The translations under genes were made by a program, and so were the position numbers. The notes beneath the pieces were generated by a model. That model was not told the origin of the DNA, ran no database searches, and was given only the letters and a program-made list of their open reading frames with translations. Below, in pieces: positions 15,695 through 27,796 of a stretch of 64,000 nucleotides of DNA. This stretch comes from Chrysomallon squamiferum (lineage: Eukaryota > Mollusca > Gastropoda > Neomphalida > Peltospiridae), in assembly GCA_012295275.1 (NCBI GenBank), contig CM022672.1:3825443-3889442 (forward strand). The letters are read 5' to 3'. Position 1 is the stretch's first letter. Each line of letters begins with the position of its first letter.

Positions 15695-16665
15695 CGTTGG
15701 TGGTCTTGTTGTTCTTGTTGTTCTTGCTGTTTCTCGTTTCAGTCAGTACTTACAATTTACAGTCATTTTAAAATACGTCTTTCTTGTATAACCTAGCCTA
15801 TAAAATTAAATGTTCTTTTTCTTTTCTTCTTTTTTTAAAAATTTTGTTTTATGTTTAAACTGCATCAGCCAATTCAATCTTCCTTATATCTATCTCCTAT
15901 AACCCGAACCGTTTTTTCTTTTTTTTTCTTTTTTTTTGTTGTTGTTGTTGTTTTTGTTTTCCCAAATTTAAATTTGTTAAAGGAATGAAAACGTCTACCG
16001 ACTGAACTTCCTGCTGAGTCTAAATTGTGCTAATTTGTAGTCATTTAATCCCCGTCGTTGCCTCTGAATGACGTCGTGTCTCCACCTGTCCATCACACGA
16101 CGGACGGCAGGCCAGGAGTTCCCAATTAAAATTTCGGTTTCGTCTTCGAGTCTTTGAAAAACTAGCCTGGAATTTTTTTTTCTTGTTTTTAACTCGCTGT
16201 AATGAGTGTTCAAATTGTCTGACAAATTACATCATGTCGGCGAGCACTGCCGGGATCGCTTCCACGTGCAGAGACGTAAAGGTCAAATTAAAATAGTGCC
16301 GTGTTACAGAACTACTTTTTTTTTTTTTTTTGTCACGTATGTTTTTAGGTTTTTTTTTATTATTATTATTATTTTTTTTTTTTTTTTTTTTGTATCGCTT
16401 TAGGAAATAGTTCAGACATAAAATATTTATCACTGTTGATGATGTTGAATTTGTTGCAGATACTGTTGTCGTTGTTGATGTCGTCGTGCTTCTCTTTCAT
16501 TTTCTCAGTACTTTTACGACACTACCACCACTATTGCTGCTGCTGTTGCTACTATTATCAACACAACAACTACTACTACTACTACTACTTTTATCATTGC
16601 CTTGGCAGCAACATGACACAAACATAAAATAACAGCAACATTTCTTACTTTTCTATTTCCATTAT
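15695..16665. other. Mixed unique and low-complexity DNA
   Basis: The block at 16000-16300 is GC-richer and repeat-free, and its minus frame at 15995-16225 (76 aa) is unrecognised. Poly-T/ATT tracts follow at 16316-16331 and 16357-16391, and an (ACT)n run at 16567-16590. Confidence 0.5.

Positions 16666-16666
<1 letters not shown>

Positions 16667-16702
<36 letters not shown>
16667..16702. repeat. (GT)n microsatellite
   Basis: Pure GT dinucleotide run. Confidence 0.95.
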
Positions 16703-16704
<2 letters not shown>

Positions 16705-17013
16705 CATATTCTCTTCCACAAAGAGTAAAAAAAAAAAAGGCCAAGGTCCTTTACAATATTTTATTATTCACACTAGTCTACAAGCTCTTGTTACAATTTA
16801 CATCTCTCATAAGTATCGAAGATCAACAACCGAATGAATTTGTGTTTGTTTTAACATTTAATCGTGCTAGTTCTTGTACAGTGATGTTATAAAATAGGAT
16901 TCTCCTATAACCAGACACAGAAGCACATATTGTGTGACCTTTACTTAATAAATCTTAAGGCTTCTGATGTTGTACACTAAGGAGAATGAATATTGCTACC
17001 AAACAATCTAAAT

Positions 17014-17015
<2 letters not shown>
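16703..17015. other. Unique AT-rich DNA, nothing recognised
   Basis: A short A run at 16727-16738. No coding signal. Confidence 0.6.

Positions 17016-17088
<73 letters not shown>
17016..17088. repeat. (TC)n microsatellite
   Basis: Pure TC dinucleotide, about 72 bp. Confidence 0.97.
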
Positions 17089-17093
<5 letters not shown>

Positions 17094-17099
17094 CAAAAA

Positions 17100-17780
17100 A
17101 GAAAAAAAAAGGTAAAAGAAAATCAAACACAAATGTTTAGATTACTATATTCTCTGCGGCAGTGCTCTTTTCATCCATTTTTGTTTCAACGTACTAATCG
17201 AAGCATCAGCGAAAAAAATCAATGTATTGCCAGGCGACATTTAATGGTGGGTAGTCGTCTTTGTTTTTATTTCGGGAAATACAAATACGTTACTGCTTGG
17301 TTAATCTTGTATTAAATAGAACCTCTTTATTTCTACAAAATACTTCACAAAGATTCCGAAGTGGCGGAAACAATTTCACGCTTCATATAAATAAATAAAT
17401 ACAATTGAGAATTAAAAGCGTGTTATTGAAGCAGACCTGTCTGCTGATCTCTGATACCATCTTTTGTAATATAATTTTTAATGTTGGAAATGTTATTGTT
17501 ACATTTCATATGTCAGATTTTTTAAACAGGCGAAATTTATATTTCAATAATCCGATGTATTATTGTGGTTGTCTTTGTTACTGATTTTCTGAAGTGTGGA
17601 TAAAATGTCGTTGCTGAAGACTTTTTAAATGTTTCACCTTGCAACACTAGGTAAATCAGTTTCCCGTTTGTAAATGTGGCAGTCCTCCTAATGTTTTTTA
17701 AACCATTAGAAAATTATAATTCACGAATAACGCTGAAGGTAATTAATATCCACGTGTGTGTGTACACAGAAACATACACA
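17100..17780. other. Unique AT-rich DNA, nothing recognised
   Basis: No repeats longer than 12 bases and no coding signal. The frame running out of the TC tract to 17315 is not gene-like. Confidence 0.6.
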
Positions 17781-17783
17781 TAT

Positions 17784-17875
17784 ATATGTGTGTGTATGTA
17801 TGTATGTATGTATGTATGTATGTATGTATGTATGTATGTATGTATGTATGTATGTATGTATGTATATATGTTTGT
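17784..17875. repeat. (GTAT)n tetranucleotide array
   Basis: About 20 units of GTAT flanked by TATATG and GTGTGT words. The plus frames give Met-Tyr-Val-Cys repeats and are rejected. Confidence 0.95.
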
Positions 17876-18182
17876 ATGTACAGAATCGATATACTTACAA
17901 ATTCATTAGTTAACTGTTCATATTTTGATGAATTACATGAAAATAAGGTTCTGTTACTCTTGCTAAACTGAACATTTTCAGTGAATCGTATTAGCACCTG
18001 TAACTGTGGCTTTCCTCTTATTGATCTCTGCTTAAAATCAGAGAAAAACAAATCTCACGTGTTTTCTACGTGTGTTGTTAACACGTAACACGATATCAAA
18101 CTTTAACGTTTTCCATTTGCACTTTTGTTAGCCACGTGACCGCACATGTCGATTGCCACGCCATTAGATGCTACTCCTGCTG

Positions 18183-18271
18183 TACGTATGACGCAACAAA
18201 TGAGTCACGCGTATTTGTTTCTTCCTCCTTTTGTTGCGATGCTGCAGGTACTTTTAATGCAGGTACATAAA
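18183..18271 (+). repeat. Left arm of an 87-89 bp inverted repeat pair
   Basis: This sequence and the reverse complement of 20044-20130 agree over nearly their whole length with few mismatches. Both contain tacgtatgacgcaac, atgagtca and gatgctgcaggtac. The block holds an AP-1 site (TGAGTCA) and a CRE/ATF-like word (TGACGCAA). The arms begin and end with TA, so they may be the termini of a transposable element. Alternatively they are a duplicated enhancer module. Confidence 0.75.
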
Positions 18272-18423
18272 TCTAATTTGGCTTGTCGTGTTATTACCAG
18301 AAAGTGACGTTATGAAAAATGGTAGTAATTGTAGGCTTTAACCTACGGATTGATCTACGACCCTTACCGTTTGGTAATAAATAATGCATTTGTCATGAAA
18401 CAAATGGTGTAAAATAATAATAT

Positions 18424-18442
18424 CAATAATAATAATAATAAC

Positions 18443-18481
<39 letters not shown>
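18424..18481. repeat. (AAT)n microsatellite
   Basis: About 19 units, lying inside the interval bracketed by the inverted repeats. Confidence 0.95.
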
Positions 18482-18483
<2 letters not shown>

Positions 18484-19170
18484 TTAATGAAAATATGCTT
18501 TTACCTCTATAAATATAAAATATCAACAAAAAAAAAAAATGAGAAGAAGAAGAAAAAAAAGAGTAATTTTTGACAGTAAAGTTTTATAATTAACCTGAAA
18601 AATATAATCAGATACGGAAAAAGGGGATTTGAAAAAGATGATTAATATTATTATAATAACCAAACTCGTTCATTTCAGTGATTAGAAAAGTATCAAAAAA
18701 CTAATCAATAAATTCTCCCTTTAGAAAGCGAGTTAAAAGTCGTTTTTCGATCGTTATTAATCAACTATAACTCCCTCTTTCCGGGATACTATGTGTCTTG
18801 TATAATCACGTCTAATTAATTACGACAGACGACAGAGAGCGTAACGGACGAACGTGTGAACAGACGACTGAAGATACATTTCTGGCTCTTAGAATCGAAC
18901 TCTGTACCGGCCAATCAGACGTCAAGAGAGTGTAATGTACCGACAATGTCGTTAAAATGACTGAGTGAGTGTAAGCTTCACAAATTAACTTATTATTATA
19001 TGTCATGAATGTGGTTTGTATGAATAAATACTACAAATGCGAGGGGACAAAGCCGCTGCAATCGTATCTTAGTTCGTTCTTATTCGCTACCAGCGAGAAA
19101 TCCTTTAAACGCGCTGGAGATTACAACCTCGTTTTCTGAGGGAAATTTAAACGTGCCTTGATGAAGTCGC

Positions 19171-19395
19171 CAGTTATTTCTACCAGCTCGAACGTGACTG
19201 ACAGTTAATGTACTAACAAAAAATATATAACACCGTGTAAATCCTAGTTGTATCTACCAGCTCAAATGTGACTGAAAGTTAATGTACTAACAAAAGCATA
19301 TGATACCGTGTATTACCAGTTGTATCTACTGGCTCGAACGTTTCTGACAATTAATGTACTAACAAAAAAACATACAATACCGTGTATTAAACACA
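19171..19395 (+). repeat. Three-copy ~73 bp tandem repeat
   Basis: Copies start with ctaccagctcgaacgtgactg-like sequence at about 19180, 19254 and 19326 (spacings 74 and 72) and share gttaatgtactaacaaa and accgtgta. Identity between copies is high by eye, with small differences concentrated in the A run. It looks like a young local tandem triplication and has no coding potential. Confidence 0.85.
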
Positions 19396-19678
19396 CTATT
19401 GATGTAAAAGTTAAAGTAAAATGTGAAATATTGATTCTACACCTGACTGTATTTGAATTATTCAAGTTGATAGCAGAAGAAGAAGAAGAAGAAAATACAC
19501 GTCATTTGATGCTACAGAGTGAGATACGCCAGTCAGACAGATAAAGAAAGTGGAGAAAAAAAAAAAAAAAAACTTGTTTTCTATCTAAACATCATCTTAC
19601 ACCAGACCCGTCGCATCTCGTATGTCGTGATTTTAGCTTGACACAGAAGACTAAGTGAAAATATCAGCTATTAATATC

Positions 19679-20046
19679 GGCGGGAAAATTAGTTCTGGTC
19701 TCTTTCTGGTTAGCAAGTTAATTAGAGGAAAAGAAAAATGATATCAGTTTCGTGTTATTGCAGATCGTTTGAATACGAAATGTTTATTTTATTACATTTC
19801 TGTCTAATACATTTATATGCATAATTAACTGCGACTCGTAAATCCTGAACCCAAGACAAACTCGCCTAGCGACATTTTTCTCTAATCGAAGTGATAAATT
19901 CAAACGAAATAATGGCGGGAAAATCAGTTTTGACGTCTGTTTCGTTATTCTGCATGACTCATTAATTAGGTCATGCAAGAGAAGACGAAAAACTAATATA
20001 TTTGCCTTGTTCGATGTCTTTCGGATAAAACATGTTTATTTTGTTT
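19679..20046 (+). repeat. Diverged direct duplication, ~235 bp spacing
   Basis: Segments starting ggcgggaaaat at 19679 and 19914 stay alignable with gaps for 115-135 bp, each passing through ttaattag and ending in tgtttatttt. The second copy runs into the right inverted-repeat arm at 20044, so the duplication involves the element's right end. Confidence 0.55.
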
Positions 20047-20130
20047 ATGAACATGCATTAAAGTACCTGCAGCATCGCAAGAAAACGAGGAAGAAACAAA
20101 CAGAGTGACTCATTTGTTGCGTCATACGTA
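20044..20130 (-). repeat. Right arm of the inverted repeat pair
   Basis: Reverse complement of 18183-18271 with few differences, including the same AP-1 (tgactca) and gcgtcata words. Outside this arm the flanks differ, which sets the boundary. Confidence 0.75.
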
Positions 20131-21060
20131 ATAATTACAGTTACTTTTCTTTTTTCTTTTTTTGTAATCAACGAAAATTCCTATAGTGACGTTTCAGGAT
20201 ATACTCAGATAAATAATAATTATGTAATATATATGTAATTTGTACTGATACCTTTGTTTGAAATAAATCCTGCTGAAAAAAACACTCCATGGGACATTCC
20301 TGCTATTACCATCATAAATAATAAATGTAAATGGTTCTTGCCAAGAGGAGTAGCCTATTCACCGTTACTTACAAAGAGGTTTGCTGATAACAGTATTCAG
20401 TGTTGAGCAAATGAAAAATGCAAGTCAAATGTTAAATTTATTTAAAGCAATTACATGAACCTGACCGTTATTATTCATTCAAATCTTTCAAATTTATCAG
20501 TTAACGTTGAATACAAATGAAGTCGGTCCTCGTATTCGAGTCACCTTTTTTAAAAAAAGACTTATAACAGTTTCTCAGTGATACTTATTCTTAAGCTACT
20601 GTGATTGTTTGTGTTACTAAAATCGTAGAAAATAATAAACTACCCAGGAATATTATTTACACTTTGTTTCTGATATAACATTAAAACATATATCTTTACA
20701 TTGAACATAACACCATGTCCTTTATTTTGAACTGGTAAAACGAAACCGAAAAAAAACAACAAGAAAAAAACGGAAAGAAATATCCATCTAATTTTAAAAG
20801 GCAGGACTAAGATTCAGTATGATTTTTTTCAAAGGAAATCCAAGTCTACATAATACTGCATGTAACCTTACTTTCTTACGTTCGCACTGTAACATTAACG
20901 TAATTGGAATGGCGGGATACTTTAGACTGGCGTCAGGTGTCAGCTGTCATATTGGTCTAGAGTTAGTCAAGCGTAATGATGACCGAAATATACATAAACG
21001 TTACTTGTGACGTGACGTGAAAACCTCGTTATAAACTTCATCATTGCACAAAAACAGCCA
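20131..21060. other. Unique AT-rich DNA, nothing recognised
   Basis: No simple repeat of note. The plus frame 20819-21010 (63 aa) is unrecognised. Confidence 0.6.
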
Positions 21061-21069
21061 CAAAAACAG

Positions 21070-21071
<2 letters not shown>

Positions 21072-21150
<79 letters not shown>

Positions 21151-21467
21151 CAGTCAGTCAGAGAGAGAGACAGTCAGACAGAAAGACAGACAGACAGTCA
21201 GACAGAGAGAGACAGATAAACAGACAGTCAGACAAAGAGAGACAGACAGTCTGAGAGAGAGACAGAGAGACAGACAGTCAGTCGGAGAGAGTCAGACAGA
21301 GAGAGACAGAGTCAGAAAGAGACAGACAGTCAGACAGAGAGAGAGACAGAGAGAGACAGACAGTCAGTCAGACAGAGACAGACAGTCAGACAGAGAGACA
21401 GACAGTCAGTCGAAGAGAGTCAGACAGAGAGAGACAGAGTCAGAAAGAGAGAGACAGACAGACAGTC

Positions 21468-21526
<59 letters not shown>
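21072..21526. repeat. Compound GA/CAGA satellite with an internal duplication
   Basis: Pure GA at about 21074-21131 and 21478-21525 bracket 350 bp of CAGA/CAGTCAGA/GACAGAGA units. Within this a ~75-80 bp block (cagtcagtcggagagagtca, then agacagagtcagaaagag) occurs at about 21270-21346 and again at about 21400-21480, which points to unequal exchange on top of slippage. The 167 aa Arg/Glu/Asp/Gln/Thr frame through it is not a protein. Confidence 0.95.
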
Positions 21527-21528
<2 letters not shown>

Positions 21529-22030
21529 GGGTAAGATTGTTTGGTAGCAAGATTCCTTCTCCTTAGTGTATAAAATAAACCAAATAAATATTTATATTAC
21601 ATTTTCATCGCTAATGTCGACAGTCATAGGTCAGTATTACAAACACTGTACAAGTTTATAAACTCATACTGGGATGAATAAAACCTAAGACTACAGTGGT
21701 GTATTGGCCTCAGGTCAGTGTGATATAATGCAGCTTCTAGGATCTCTCCCTAGTACCGGCTTATATTTTTTAAATCCCTGGTCATTACTTTGAGCTAATT
21801 TTTAACATAAACAGGTGACCAGCAAGACTTCAAGTAGCCGATTATCTTTCTAGGATTTTACGAGAACTTATTAAATCGGTACCCTCTTAAACGTCTAAGT
21901 GTTTATATTGCTGTTAATGTCTTTAATAGTAATAAAAAAAAAAAAAAAAAAAAAAAAAAATGCTTAGTATAAGTCAGACTATTATTATTACCATAAACTG
22001 TCGAAGACATCTTTCATCCAGTAAGATTTA
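21527..22030. other. Unique DNA with one poly-A run
   Basis: Poly-A at 21933-21960. Nothing else recognised. Confidence 0.6.
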
Positions 22031-22755
22031 GTTTTAATGTATATATCAGTTTGCTGTTATCTCCTCGATTTGTTTCGTGTATTTTCGCAGTTTATCGTGA
22101 TATTGCGCGGAGAAACAGTTTTATGTCTTTTACAGGCATTTTATCTCTTCTCGAGCATTTTCGCAATTAATTTTCGAGGAATCCAGATCTCCGATATGCA
22201 TCGTGTAGATTCGCAATGTTTCGAGCTTCCTCGTGAGAACGAGTCAAAGTAAACATCCCTCTGCGCTTATCGAGACACGTCGAAACGGCCGGGCCGAGAG
22301 AAAGAGCAGAAATAAAGAAAAGAAATCTGTGCTTTTATTGTAAATGAATTCCACACGGCCTGATGGTCTTTGTAATTGAAGATTTGTGACAAATTAGGGT
22401 AAAATCCTCGTGCATTTTCCTGACGGCAAACGAGTAAATTGGGAAGATATATCCGATCGGGTTTTGTTTACCATTATTAACGTTTAATGGCCGTGATTCC
22501 TATCTCGGATCTTCCCGCTGTCATTCGTATCACATGTCATCGTAATTGGTGGTTCTCGTGTTCCTCCGTGGTCACCATACAAGCCGGGGTCAAAAGTATT
22601 TCATCTGGCTACTGGCTCCTGTCCATGGTTGATAGGTAAATTGTAAGGTCACTGCATCGTCCTTTCTTTACCCGTAATTAACCTAATAATAAACTGTCAG
22701 TGCCAAACGCAATCCAAGCAGATGAATTTTGCCCATGGCGCCGTACTTGAAGGTC
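22030..22755. other. Long clean unique block, candidate regulatory DNA
   Basis: Some 725 bp free of simple repeats, with clusters of CpG (22245-22300, 22480-22560) and words typical of developmental elements: homeodomain-like ttttattg, gtaatt and gtttaatgg, and a forkhead-like tgtttacc. No frame above 71 aa. Conservation is inferred from texture only. Confidence 0.4.
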
Positions 22756-23091
22756 CGATAGAAAGAAAAAATTTTTTTTTCTTTGTACTGAAAATAGAAC
22801 TGAGTGTGACTGTAAGATAGAAAGAACAATGAAAAATTTAATTTCTTTTTCGCTTTATTTATTTATTTACTTATTTATTTATTTATTTATCATAAATATA
22901 TATAAATTTACGACCAAAATAATAAATGGTATGTGTGGGGTGTGTATGTGTGTGACATACACATAACATAATTAATATCGCTTTTCCATCTTGTTTACGT
23001 GTTACAAATCGAGCACGTCACAAACTGAATGTTATTACGTTATAAACTCCTTTTATGTTACTTCTTTTTGCATTACAAACAGCTCATTCAT

Positions 23092-23127
<36 letters not shown>

Positions 23128-25955
23128 TGTAAAATAAAGAAGCTGTTTTCTTTTTTGTTTCTTGAAATTAAAATGAATAGTAAAAAACCAGAATTGCATT
23201 CTATTAAAAATATCAACAACGACGACAACAATAATAATAATCATGAACATCATCTAATCATCGTCATTACTATCACATCGTAATCATTATTATTATTATT
23301 TAGAAAATACGTAGATAATTATCTAAATATGTTAAATTATTACTCCATTTGAATTCATTCAGTTAGTGTTTATTTTGGCAGTTACACTTGTGAGGGTTAC
23401 ATTTTATCATTGATGGGTGTGTACCAGGTGTGGCTGTTTGTTCTAGATGGATTTTTATCGTAGTCGGGTTTTTGAGAACTGTTATAAAAACAAATACATT
23501 GAAATGTCTGTGTTACTTCAAACACGCTGAAATATCAGTACCTTGTGTCACGTGATTCGAGATGGGTAAAATCTAAACACGGGAGACAGCAGTATATGTG
23601 GTTTACCTTTATTTGTTTATTTATTTATATTATTTATTTATTTATCTTCATTTATTTATTTATTTATTTATTATCATTATTTATTTATTATCATTATTTA
23701 TTTATTTATCGTCATTTATTTATTTATTTATTTATTTTAGTCAGAAAATTTTTGTAATGATTTCTTAATGATTTATTATTGCTATTTTTTAACTTTTAAA
23801 CCATTAAATTATCTTACTTTTTTGTATTAAAAACCTTTTTGTTTATTTAAAATATGTTTTTAAAGAAACAAAACTGAATTAAAAAGCCAGCTGGAAAAAA
23901 AAAATGTGATATTACAAATAATGGTATTATTATTATTATTATTGTTATTATTATTATTTTTTTTTTTTTTTTTTTAAATTAAAAAAAACCGGATTCATGA
24001 CTTGGTAGCATCCTCAGCTGGAAACGATTCCCATTTTTTAGCCTTGAAATGTCTTCTCTTTTTCTTCATCTTCTTCTTCTTCTTCATAATTAGTTTAATT
24101 TCATCTTTAAAGTTATATTTTAGATTTTGACGATTTCCCTTTTTCTGAAAAATGTTCACGCTGCGGTAAAACACAGAGGAGCAATATTGTTTCTTTTAAA
24201 TCATATTTAAAACCATTTAAGAAACAAAAATTAACAAATAACAAAAATGAAATAAAGAGAGGAATTCCTTTAACACCAGCGTCTTAACATTTTCAACCCA
24301 AAGCTAAGCATATTTTACATACGTCTTTCTAAAATACGTAAGACAATTTTCACAACTGTTTGGAATGGAAATTAGTCAAAGCTGAACGTTGACAAGGATT
24401 GATCCTGCAGTCCAGCAGGTGCTGTCAGCTGGTATCTTGTCTAGTATAGATAGTTGATGTGTGACACTCGTAACGTACGTGAACTAATTACACGCTTTGA
24501 AGTTCTTCTCTGTTTTGTTTTATCAAAAGAACTGAACGAACAAACAAATGGTTTTGATGGAAAGATTTTAATGCTTCAAAAGTTTATGTAGGTCGCTTTG
24601 AAATAAAAAAATTTTTATTTTATTTATTTAAAAAGTCCAAAAAGAAATAATAATTAAAAAAAAAAAATAAACGAAAAAATGTATAAAAAAAGAAAACAAA
24701 TAAGAATAAGAATAATTTAAAAAATAACAATAAGAAGATAAATTTCATTAAAAAAAAATAATGTTTCTTTCACATTTCTTTCAAATAGCTGTTACTTGAC
24801 TGTTTTATATATATTATATACACATATATATATGTATATGTATAACGTTCTCTCTCTTTCACTCTTTCATATTTGCATCAAGCATAAATCATATACTAAT
24901 ATACATTATATGAAAAAGTATTTAGTATGATATCTTAAAATCTGCGACCGCCAAAAGCAAGTAACTATCTATTAACAAGATAAACATCGTTGTATTTTCT
25001 GTGAGAGATATTGGTAAGAGAAAATCAATAAATATCTCACACATATTGTACAAGAAATAAAACACGGTTTTGTAAATAAAATAATATATCTAACATACGT
25101 GTTCGGTCTATAACAGTTTTAGAAAAACAAAGTTTACTGCTTGGATTATGTGTCTTTCAGTAATGAGAGAATATTTCTAATGTTCTTTTGAAGTGTTGGT
25201 CTTATCAGTAGAGTTTATACTGTGAATACATTCTGTAACACAAAGGTCTCTACGATAAAATATAGAACACATGAAGTGGTATCATTTTGTAATACTGTTT
25301 ATAGAAATATCTGATGCTGTGAATATATTGTATTATCTTAAAATGCACAAATGACTGATAAATTAAATTCTGAATGCATATCAGAAACTGATTCTGTATC
25401 TACATAAAACACACACACACACACACAGATATACGTATGTTTGTGTGATGTACGTATATACTGATGGGTAGATTAGAAGAAAAAAAAAATCAACTGAGAA
25501 TTTTAAACAAAGAAAACAAGACTCAACACTTTGAACGTGAATCGTACGGTTGCTATCATTACAAAACCTAACCCTGGATTCTCACATTTTTCTTACAAAC
25601 ACAAGACACCCAGTGAAAAAAAACACACACACCTCTACAGCACTTGAAAACGTATCCATTTTTGAAAACTGATTCAAAGGGATATTCTAACGTCTTTGTC
25701 GAATCTTGCAAGTGATAAATAAATCATTTTAATTTGAACGCTAAGGATTAAGCAGTTCTATTTGTATACAAATTCAAACGAAATGCTTAAGACAGATCGC
25801 GTGTGCTGGAGATCCAGGCAGTTTATTAATGTATGAGAGTGAGGCAGGTTTTATACTTACAGACACAAACTAGTGCGCGATCGTTATTGTGACGTTATTG
25901 TACGCAGGTACTTACAGCAAGAATCACGCACGAATTCAGAAGCAAACAAGCACTT
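22756..25955. other. AT-rich DNA with scattered low complexity
   Basis: (TTTA)n at 22855-22890, poly-T at 23094-23123, TTTA/ATTA words at 23605-23735 giving a Leu-Phe-Ile-Tyr frame, (ATT)n and T runs at 23930-23975, an A-rich field at 24650-24760, and (CA)n at 25408-25426. The unique parts (24270-24600, 24860-25400, 25500-25900) show no coding signal. Confidence 0.65.
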
Positions 25956-25961
25956 CTCATC

Positions 25962-25962
<1 letters not shown>

Positions 25963-26008
<46 letters not shown>

Positions 26009-26040
26009 TTTATTTTATTTTATTTTTTTTTTTTTTTTTG
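25963..26040. repeat. (TA)n microsatellite followed by T-rich tract
   Basis: A TA run of about 40 bp (25965-26004) then T-rich sequence to 26039. Confidence 0.95.
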
Positions 26041-26287
26041 CGCTTTGATGATTGCTACCACTTTTTCTCAAATCTTCAACGCCCTGAGGTTAAATTTATT
26101 TCAGTAGAGTTCTAATTATATCCAGTCAGTTTTAATCTAAACAATATGATTAATTAATGATCTGTATTAACTTTTCCATAGAACTGATTTATTTTATTAA
26201 CTCTGCACCTGAAAACAGTGCGTCCTCTTACAGCGGTCACGTGATCATTATTTTCTTTTCAACGGCTAGCAGAAATTGAATTTAGAA

Positions 26288-26335
<48 letters not shown>
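26288..26335. repeat. (AAT)n microsatellite
   Basis: About 15 units, just downstream of a TCACGTGA palindrome at about 26237. Confidence 0.95.
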
Positions 26336-26338
<3 letters not shown>

Positions 26339-26434
26339 TTTTTACTGATCACAAATTTTGATAAGACACTTGATACGTTCATGTGCTATTTATGACTATA
26401 TTTTTATTTTGTTTTCCTCCATGCTGGATGTATA

Positions 26435-26436
<2 letters not shown>

Positions 26437-26488
<52 letters not shown>
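26437..26488. repeat. (GT)n microsatellite
   Basis: Pure GT dinucleotide, 200 bp upstream of the CpG-rich promoter-like block. Confidence 0.95.
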
Positions 26489-26489
<1 letters not shown>

Positions 26490-26654
26490 GTGAGTACATG
26501 TACGCATCTGTCCATTTCGTTTATATATTTACATATACAAATAAACAAGCATACCTCGCACCTTCTACTTAGATACTTATATGTATCACACAGGTACACA
26601 GAAAGCGCGCAATCACAAATCCACACACGCAACAAACAAAAAACGCGAAATTTC

Positions 26655-26875
26655 ATTCACCTCTCGTTCCGCACACCGCGGAGTGGGAAACCCCAGTGTA
26701 ACTCGGTCGAGAACTCGCGAGCGACTTTCTCTCTCCGCGCGCGCTCAGAGAATACCCCCTCTGCCCGTACGACCAATGAGCGCCGCTGAGACAGATAATG
26801 TCACGTTTGTCTCGGCCAATGAAATCTCCGCATAAACACACCTCTCTATTCATCGACTGGAAACCGCCGCCACCG
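26655..26875 (+). promoter_or_regulatory. CpG-rich promoter-like block with two CCAAT boxes
   Basis: One of the most GC- and CpG-dense stretches in the window. It has an alternating ccgcgcgcgctc (NRF1-like) at 26735-26746, CCAAT boxes at 26773-26777 and 26816-26820 on the plus strand (43 bp apart, about four helical turns, suited to NF-Y), and a CATAAA at 26831. Overlapping open frames on both strands here are by-products of GC-rich DNA. The order CCAAT, CCAAT, TATA-like implies transcription rightward, starting around 26860. This is inference from motifs; no transcript is shown. Confidence 0.5.
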
Positions 26876-27189
26876 TAGTAAAAATGTAATGGTTGTTAAT
26901 ATGAATTTGATCCCTGTTTGTTCATGTGAGGTGGAATTTTTTTTTTTTTGATTTTTTTTTTTTTTGTTCAAAGTAAAAAGTTTTTTCCCCCAGTGGACCA
27001 ATCGTAATGAACTGTTATCACGAAGCACTTGTGAAAGGGCTGGCCTTTTTAAACAAACGAGTTTTATCTTTTACTTACAGAACGTGCGTAGTCGTTTGAG
27101 ACGGGTGAAGAATACACACGAACTGTCCTGGTTCTCATTAACTCACTGCTTCCACGTGCGTTGAGTCGAGTCTCTGCTCCAAGTCTGAC
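26876..27189. other. Possible non-coding first-exon region
   Basis: Contains two T runs (26938-26965), a pyrimidine tract with an acceptor-like tttacttacag ending at 27080, and repeat-free sequence after it. If the block upstream is a promoter this would be 5' untranslated or first-intron sequence. No frame resembles a protein. Confidence 0.3.
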
Positions 27190-27461
27190 GACAAACATCA
27201 GTTAACTGAGTAGTGGTGGACGTTCTTTTACACAGTTCCACCTTTTAATGGCAAATTTCAGTTCGGATTTTCTGTCACAGAGTTTTTGAGTTTTAATGAT
27301 AGACTTCAGTTAACCCCAAGTGGATATTTTCTCTTGCAGAAACCTGAACGAATATTCCAGTTTTAACTGCAAAATTTCGAATAGTTTGGATTTTCACTCG
27401 TTTACAAATTCGAAACCAACATTACAGTTTTAACGACATACTTCAGTTAAGAGATTAACTG
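27190..27461 (+). repeat. Degenerate ~50-70 bp tandem array
   Basis: Units opening with (c)agttttaa and containing cttcagttaa or atttcag recur at about 27241, 27290, 27360 and 27427, with a partial unit near 27190 (spacings about 50, 70, 67). The copies have diverged substantially, so the array is old. It lies between the CpG promoter-like block and a splice-donor-like site. Confidence 0.6.
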
Positions 27462-27600
27462 TTTTTGTTTTTAACATTGGAAAAAAATTCGAAATTCATA
27501 ATTTTCAATAAACTGACTGAACTTTCTCTTATATATATATATATTTTTTTTTTTCAACTTGAGCTCCAATATTAATTAACTGCGTGGATTTAAATTCAAA

Positions 27601-27601
27601 A

Positions 27602-27640
<39 letters not shown>
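27601..27640. repeat. (AAT)n microsatellite and CTAC repeats
   Basis: (AAT)n at 27603-27639, followed by (CTAC)n-like units at 27670-27705. Confidence 0.9.
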
Positions 27641-27642
<2 letters not shown>

Positions 27643-27796
27643 GGAAACATTTTTCATTTTACCTGGAATACCTACCTACCTACCTGCCTACCTAGCTACC
27701 TATCTGACTTTGTTGGATAGATACACCTTTCATCCTTTGAAGCTGCCGCAATATTTACAGATATTCGTTGTTTGAAAAGGAGGACAGTCGTGTCTG

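Larger units (their letters stand above)
18185..20128. mobile_element. Possible non-autonomous TIR element, about 1.94 kb
   Basis: Seen directly: long terminal inverted repeats (about 85 bp, ends CGTATGACGC...GCGTCATACG) with TA on both outer sides, as expected for a TA target-site duplication. The interior contains an (AAT)n run, a three-copy 73 bp repeat and a diverged direct duplication, but no frame long enough for a transposase, so it would be non-autonomous. I recognise no family from these ends. The alternative is an unrelated inverted duplication of a short regulatory sequence. TA alone is weak evidence for a target duplication in AT-rich DNA. Confidence 0.35.
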
